A stretch of 9,744 nucleotides of DNA from assembly GCA_943354525.1 (NCBI GenBank), contig CALRCI010000021.1, positions 1 to 9,744 on the forward strand, written 5' to 3'. The notes beneath the pieces are model-generated. The model saw only the letters and a program-made list of their open reading frames with translations, searched no databases and was not told the DNA's origin. The stretch is from Candidatus Nomurabacteria bacterium (lineage in GTDB: Bacteria; Patescibacteriota; Minisyncoccia; Phycocordibacterales; UBA9973). Of this stretch, positions 5,417-9,744 are shown piece after piece (position 1 is the first letter of the stretch; the number at the start of each line of letters is the position of its first letter). A program made the translations under genes and the position numbers.

Positions 5417-5983
5417 ATGCGATATTTTCTCTATGCAGTAGCAGCAGTTTCAGTCCTTTCAGCGTCGTTCGTGTTGTATGGCAGAGTGGCTCATGGAGCA
5501 GCTGAACCCGCATATCAAACCACTACTTCAGAACTGGCGATTCCGACCAGTGCATCTGGCCCAGACGGCGGCGGGCGGGTTTCCTTCGGCGGGCGAGTCA
5601 TACTGACCCAGATTCCCGGTGTAACCTGCACTGGATCAGGAACGGGTCCCGTCGTACTTTCCTCAAATGCCTCAGGAGCTTTCAGTTCGACAGCTAATAC
5701 AATCAAGGCCATCACGACTGCTGCGAAGCAGCTTAATACCGATGCCACGAATAGCGGAAATCCTGACCCGACGGCCATCGTCGGACCGATGGTCAAGACG
5801 ATTTCTGATGCATACAAAATCCTACCGTTTTACTTGTCAGGTTCGGGGACACCGCGCCCTGGCGGTTTCGTCCTCGGTCGACATCCGTTCATGCCCGATC
5901 TCTCAACCTGCAGCATTCAGCTCGCAGAAATAAAAATCCCGTTTCCCGTTTTTAAAAGCTCCAAATACGGAGTATCTCATTAG
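5417..5983 (+). CDS. Small secreted protein of unknown function (188 aa)
   Basis: A signal peptide is clear: positive Arg2, hydrophobic core FLYAVAAVSVLSASFVL (4-20) and a probable cleavage site after AHG or GAA (about 27-29). The mature protein is Gly-, Ser- and Thr-rich. It has a SFGGRVILTQIPGVTC segment (56-71) and a C-terminal RPGGFVLGRHPFMPDLSTC segment (147-165), so two cysteines (Cys71 and Cys165) could form one disulfide. The order 'FGGR...I...C... then PRPG.F.LG...C' resembles small exported proteins that I associate with surface or pilus-like loci of Parcubacteria; this is a recollection of pattern, not a verified match. It is the first gene of the operon, with the next gene starting 5 nt after its stop. 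ATG 5417 is supported by the -10 box 6 nt upstream. Confidence 0.78.
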   Translation: MRYFLYAVAAVSVLSASFVLYGRVAHGAAEPAYQTTTSELAIPTSASGPDGGGRVSFGGRVILTQIPGVTCTGSGTGPVVLSSNASGAFSSTANTIKAITTAAKQLNTDATNSGNPDPTAIVGPMVKTISDAYKILPFYLSGSGTPRPGGFVLGRHPFMPDLSTCSIQLAEIKIPFPVFKSSKYGVSH

Positions 5984-5988
5984 TAGTT

Positions 5989-6909
5989 ATGGCTGATATT
6001 CTCCCTTCCAAAAAATTCCTGTTCAAGGCACTCGCAAGCATCGGCGCTTTGGGTCTTATCATCTATCTGGTCAAATTTCCCCCACACGTGAACTGGGGAA
6101 GAACTGCCGGCGTACCGATCGCCAAAGTCCTCGCCGTCGATCCGAACATCACCGTCAACGGACTGGTTGATACTGACTCGAATGGCAACGGCATTCCCGA
6201 CTGGAAAGAAGCACTCTATGGTCTTGATCCGACGAAACCGACGACTGGAGGTATTTCCAATAAATCTATTATTGAAGCACGCCAAGCAGCAGCAAATACT
6301 GGCAGTGCTGGAGCCGGCGCATCTTCGGAGAGTACTGCAACGGATGACACTGACCAATTCACTCGCCAATTCTTCAGTACGATCATTTCACTCAAGCAAT
6401 CCGGCGCGCTCAACGAGGCGGCACTCGCCAATCTCGGCGCATCTTTCTCTGATGCCATTCTCGGCGGAGCAACTCTCTCTACTACCTATACGAAAGCTGA
6501 CCTGACTATCGTCTCTGATACCAAGACCAAAGAAACGGCCTATCGCACATCGCTCGGAGCGCTCGCCAAGAAATACACGGACCGAAATTTCGGTACTGAG
6601 ATGAAAGCCGTTGCCGACGCGCTCGCCACGGGTGATCCGCGGCCGCTCTCGGGACTGCCGCTCATCGCCGCAGACTATACAAGTCTCGCTCGAGATCTGA
6701 AGAACGTCAGCGTGCCAAGCCCGCTCGCAACATCGCACCTCGCGCTCGTGAATAGTTATCAGAATCTGGGGGAGACCACGCTCGCCATGGATGCAATCCT
6801 CGACAATCCGATTATCGGTATGCGCGGCGTACTGTTATACAAGCAGGCGCTCGATGCCGTAAAAAAATCGAATGACGATATACAATTCTATTTCTCGCAA
6901 AGAAAATAA
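5989..6909 (+). CDS. Membrane-anchored exported protein with an EF-hand-like calcium loop (306 aa)
   Basis: Residues 10-29 form an N-terminal hydrophobic segment (FLFKALASIGALGLIIYLVK) after Lys8-Lys9, a signal anchor or uncleaved signal. Residues 61-74 (DTDSNGNGIPDWKE) match the D-x-D-x-N-x-N-x-x-x-D-x-x-E calcium-binding loop of EF-hand, dockerin and thrombospondin type 3 repeats, followed by LYGLDPTKP, the usual tail of such repeats in bacterial surface proteins. Only one loop is present. A Ser/Gly/Ala-rich linker (about 98-117) leads to a largely alpha-helical C-terminal domain (120-306) without cysteines. I do not recognise a named family for that domain. The gene is 5 nt behind its upstream neighbour and 21 nt ahead of the next, so it is probably co-transcribed with both. 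Its place among exported proteins supports an extracellular, surface-bound role. Confidence 0.8.
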   Translation: MADILPSKKFLFKALASIGALGLIIYLVKFPPHVNWGRTAGVPIAKVLAVDPNITVNGLVDTDSNGNGIPDWKEALYGLDPTKPTTGGISNKSIIEARQAAANTGSAGAGASSESTATDDTDQFTRQFFSTIISLKQSGALNEAALANLGASFSDAILGGATLSTTYTKADLTIVSDTKTKETAYRTSLGALAKKYTDRNFGTEMKAVADALATGDPRPLSGLPLIAADYTSLARDLKNVSVPSPLATSHLALVNSYQNLGETTLAMDAILDNPIIGMRGVLLYKQALDAVKKSNDDIQFYFSQRK

Positions 6910-6911
6910 TG

Positions 6912-6919
6912 TATACTAT
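6912..6919 (+). promoter_or_regulatory. Possible internal promoter before the 722-aa gene
   Basis: The intergenic gap contains TATACTAT, giving two overlapping -10-like hexamers (TATACT 6912-6917, TACTAT 6914-6919) 11-13 nt before the ATG at 6931. No convincing -35 box is seen. It could allow extra transcription of the last two genes or be chance in a short AT-rich gap. Confidence 0.35.
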
Positions 6920-6930
6920 AGAGTACAGAC

Positions 6931-9099
6931 ATGACACCAACGACTCTTTCTAGAAAAATTATCACTCTCTCAGCAACCGCGCTTCTTATATGCGCGCTCC
7001 TCAGTGGTCCTCGGAGCATTGAGGCACAATCCACTCCAGTCATCGGCACTGGTTTTACATTTCAGGGCGTCGGTGCAGCTATCATCGGCTGTTCCAATGT
7101 CTCAGAGACACTCAATGATCCGATCAATGAGCTGGCGAGCAGTGCTGAAGAGGGTTTCGCGACGATTACCTCTGAACTCGGCGTCAGTGGCAGTGTCGAA
7201 ACACACGACAAAGAATTGGGCACCAAACTCCAGAAGACTGAGAAGGCTATCCAAGTTATAAAAAAAGATGAGAACGCGAAGAAGAAGCGCGACGAATGCC
7301 TCAACGGCATCGCCTATGCGACGGCGAAATCCATCCTCGCCGATGTCACCAAGAAAACCATTAACTGGGCGTCGACCGGATTCGGCGGCAATCCATTTTA
7401 TGTGCGCGACCAGCAGACATTTTTAAACGGCATTGCCAGCCAGCAAGTCTCGCAAATCATTGCTGATATACAGAATAAGACTCCCTACAGCAACAGCATC
7501 TCCCAGAGCATCGTACGCCAAAATACACAAAGTTTCGCAAATAATTTCAAATATAATCTCGATACGATCATCGGCCATCCGTATGACGAGAATGCGAGCT
7601 TCGCCGACAACGGCGGCTGGACCGGATTTCTCGCGCATACGACGAGATCAGCAAACAATCCTGTCGGCGCACAACTGGAAACGCAACGTGAACTCGCCGA
7701 ACGGACGCAAACTGCACAGGACAATGCCAATCGGGAATTGGCACAGAACAATGGCTTTCTCTCTGAGAAAAAATGTGTTACCCGCACTGGCGGACCGGTT
7801 GTTACCGGTTCGACCGGCAACGCCTGTGACCACTACGAAGTGCAGACACCGGGCATCATCATCGAGCAGCAACTTTCGCAAGTGCTTGGCACGCCGATCC
7901 GCCAGCTTGAACTCGCCGACACCATCAACGAATCGCTCGGCTCGGTTTTCGACTCTCTTTTGAATACGCTCTACAACAAAGGTTTGAATGCGCTCGGTTC
8001 AGCTATTGCGACGCAGAGCGGCACTGACTATTCTATGGTCGGCACTGCATACGGCAATAATTCAAGCATCACCACAGGAGGAACAGGGAATTCCTCATCA
8101 GTGATTACGGGATCATTTTCTGGTAACGGCACCTACAACGGCTTGCCCTCGGTGAATTCCGGCAATTCATGGTTCGCATCAAATCAGGATTTCAATATCA
8201 AACGACGGGGCGATCTCGACCAAGTCATCAAGGTACAGGAAGCGTATTTAGCCAATGTTCAGAAATCCCAGCCGCCGCTCGACAAGATCGTACCCGCCAT
8301 TGCCTACCTCGATTACTGTATTCCTGGTCCGAATCCGGCATGGACGGATGAAGCGAATGCGAGCGTTCAAGAAGCGATTTATGCATTTCAAAATGCTAAC
8401 TGGAACGGCGGATCTCCAGAATTCAAGACACTCTCGCAGAGATACACCGACATAAAAGCCATCATGGACGCCTATATCAATTTCGCGGGAGGAGGCTACA
8501 TTACGAGCAGCATGGTTGATACGGTTGCGACCGCTATCGTCCATCTCTTCGGAGGGAAGACTATCCAAGAGCGAATTGATGAGGATAACTTAGATGCAGC
8601 CGCAGCGGCAGTGCAGGCCGAACAGGATTTCTATACGGCCATGCGCCAAGCAGCTCTCGATTTGCAGACAAATTTCGTCCGCTATCGTAGCGCAGTGATT
8701 GATCGATATGCACCAAAGAACAATCTTCCGGTCGCCGCCGATGCCTATGAACTCATCAAGAACTTACGTAATTACGATGCGAATATTACCCAAGCGAAAA
8801 GCGATTATCAGGACGAGATCGATCGCACGAATCTGAACATCTATCGATTGAAGCAGATCCAGAAACGCGTGAATGTCATCCTCGCCAATGCCGAGCGTCG
8901 ACAGCGACTGAGTTCTGGAGCATGCGCGACGGCTGCACCACAAGGTGGTCTGACTGCAACAGGACTGAGCGGAACTTCTACGAGCGGTGTGAATATCACG
9001 GGTAGTACGGTACACGGCGGAACAATTTTCAGCTTGCCAGGCAGCACGGGAGGGTTAGGTACTGGAGCACAGCAAAATGGATTACCGGCAGGACTATAA
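6931..9099 (+). CDS. Large secreted helical protein, probably of a CPR type IV secretion or pilus-like locus (722 aa)
   Basis: It has a signal peptide with Arg8-Lys9, a hydrophobic core (IITLSATALLICALL, 10-24) and cleavage probably after IEA (32) or IEAQ (33). The mature protein is mostly helical. Segment 120-345 contains KKRDECLNGIAYATAKSI, TINWASTGFGGNPFYV (143-158), NGGWTGFLAHTTRSANNPVGAQ (227-248) and TPGIIIEQQLSQVLGTPIRQLELADTINE (306-334). I recognise this order from Parcubacterial proteins encoded near type IV secretion-like genes, but cannot verify a match here. A Gly/Ser/Thr-rich linker (360-415) follows, then DYCIPGPNPAW (461-471) and a long coiled-coil-like region (550-660), ending in a Gly/Thr-rich tail. 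Six cysteines remain after signal removal (54, 123, 282, 299, 463, 665), an even number that would allow disulfides. The export or assembly role is inferred from signal peptide and neighbours. Confidence 0.75.
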   Translation: MTPTTLSRKIITLSATALLICALLSGPRSIEAQSTPVIGTGFTFQGVGAAIIGCSNVSETLNDPINELASSAEEGFATITSELGVSGSVETHDKELGTKLQKTEKAIQVIKKDENAKKKRDECLNGIAYATAKSILADVTKKTINWASTGFGGNPFYVRDQQTFLNGIASQQVSQIIADIQNKTPYSNSISQSIVRQNTQSFANNFKYNLDTIIGHPYDENASFADNGGWTGFLAHTTRSANNPVGAQLETQRELAERTQTAQDNANRELAQNNGFLSEKKCVTRTGGPVVTGSTGNACDHYEVQTPGIIIEQQLSQVLGTPIRQLELADTINESLGSVFDSLLNTLYNKGLNALGSAIATQSGTDYSMVGTAYGNNSSITTGGTGNSSSVITGSFSGNGTYNGLPSVNSGNSWFASNQDFNIKRRGDLDQVIKVQEAYLANVQKSQPPLDKIVPAIAYLDYCIPGPNPAWTDEANASVQEAIYAFQNANWNGGSPEFKTLSQRYTDIKAIMDAYINFAGGGYITSSMVDTVATAIVHLFGGKTIQERIDEDNLDAAAAAVQAEQDFYTAMRQAALDLQTNFVRYRSAVIDRYAPKNNLPVAADAYELIKNLRNYDANITQAKSDYQDEIDRTNLNIYRLKQIQKRVNVILANAERRQRLSSGACATAAPQGGLTATGLSGTSTSGVNITGSTVHGGTIFSLPGSTGGLGTGAQQNGLPAGL

Positions 9100-9112
9100 A
9101 AAATAAATCATC

Positions 9113-9744
9113 ATGAGCAACCGCAAAAAGAAAATTCTCATAATCGTCGGCATCATCATTCTCATCCTCTTGATCGTGCTCTTCTTCATCTACAAGAAAA
9201 AACAGGCCGCGAAAAAAGCTGCGCTCGGCGGGAGCGCCGTCATTACCGACTTCGGTCCTGGAGGCGGTCCGACACCCTCAATCAGCGGGGGAGACAACGG
9301 CCAGACTGGTGTTCCGGGATCAGCCATTGGAGAGAACGGCGGCACAATACCACCAGTGACTCCATCGACAGGTGCAGCAAGCAATGGCACTCAATCACCA
9401 GCCGGATTTCCAGCTGCAAACCCACCGGCAGCGCCGCTCGCCGCATCTTTCAATACTCCGAATGTCACCACGACTATTTTGAACGGCCAACAAACTCCGT
9501 GTGTCACTTCGACGGGAACCATTATCGGTACTGTTCCGTCCAGTACTTCCAGTACTAATCCGCTGGTCAGCGCCGCCAATGGCCCTATTTCTACTGCACC
9601 GACTAGTGGCACTGCAGTACTTTCATCAGGAACTTCCGGCGGCAGTGTCCTTCCTTCCGGTACTGCATCAGCTGCAACTACTGGAGCTGTCAAAGGTCCA
9701 AGTGCCACCGGCCATAGTGCTGTCGGCACGAGCGCGGTTGCGGG
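9113..9744 (+). CDS. Membrane-anchored Ser/Thr/Gly/Pro-rich protein, 3' end missing
   Basis: From ATG 9113 the frame stays open to the window edge (210 codons plus 2 nt), so the C-terminus is missing. The N-terminus is MSNRKKK followed by a strongly hydrophobic segment ILIIVGIIILILLIVLFFIY (residues 8-27) and then KKKQAAKK, a signal-anchor pattern. The rest of the visible protein is low-complexity, rich in Gly, Ser, Thr, Pro and Ala, with a single Cys in QQTPCVTS and a short tandem SST-SST encoded by two TCCAGTACT units near 9538-9556. I do not recognise the family; a spacer or stalk between the membrane and a distal domain outside the window is the simplest reading. It starts 13 nt after the 722-residue protein's stop, so it is probably the fourth operon gene. 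Codon use looks like its neighbours. Confidence 0.75.
   Translation, partial: MSNRKKKILIIVGIIILILLIVLFFIYKKKQAAKKAALGGSAVITDFGPGGGPTPSISGGDNGQTGVPGSAIGENGGTIPPVTPSTGAASNGTQSPAGFPAANPPAAPLAASFNTPNVTTTILNGQQTPCVTSTGTIIGTVPSSTSSTNPLVSAANGPISTAPTSGTAVLSSGTSGGSVLPSGTASAATTGAVKGPSATGHSAVGTSAVA

Noticed and set aside
9190..9729. Open frames on the - strand opposite the last gene
   Set aside because: They are side effects of the biased, repetitive Gly/Ser/Thr/Pro codons of the + strand gene. They have no start signals and no recognisable protein features.

Overview
The window looks like chromosome from a Candidate Phyla Radiation (Patescibacteria, probably Parcubacteria-type) bacterium. I infer this from the gene types, not from a database match. 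They are a TrmB-like regulator of the kind common in these genomes, a small DksA/TraR-like protein with a Cys3His zinc site, and a run of secreted proteins. The largest secreted protein resembles proteins I associate with type IV secretion or pilus-like loci in CPR genomes. No start codon has a convincing Shine-Dalgarno sequence. Several starts lie only 6-9 nt after a -10 box, which suggests leaderless mRNAs.

Left part (1-1545, + strand): the 3' part of a TrmB-family transcriptional regulator, then a single-pass membrane protein of unknown function. Middle part (1547-5395): a housekeeping block with yifB/comM (-), a dksA/traR-type zinc-finger gene (-), rsmA/ksgA (+) and a REP-associated tyrosine transposase (RAYT, +). 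Five copies of a ~41-bp palindrome (19-bp arms around a GTA loop) sit in every gene-gene junction of this block. They are between the convergent membrane-protein and yifB genes, between yifB and dksA, between the divergent dksA and rsmA, between rsmA and the RAYT, and across the 3' end of the RAYT gene. Its stop codon lies in the palindrome's loop. This is the architecture of a REP/RAYT system, and it is the most interesting feature here.

Right part (5417-9744, + strand): four tightly spaced genes (gaps of 5, 21 and 13 nt), probably one operon, all encoding exported or membrane-anchored proteins. They are a small signal-peptide protein, an anchored protein with an EF-hand-like calcium loop, a 722-residue secreted cysteine-containing helical protein, and a membrane-anchored Ser/Thr/Gly/Pro-rich protein that runs off the end of the window. 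No palindrome copy occurs in this operon or in the first 1.5 kb.

There is no gene-free stretch longer than 300 bases, and I see no rRNA, tRNA or CRISPR array.
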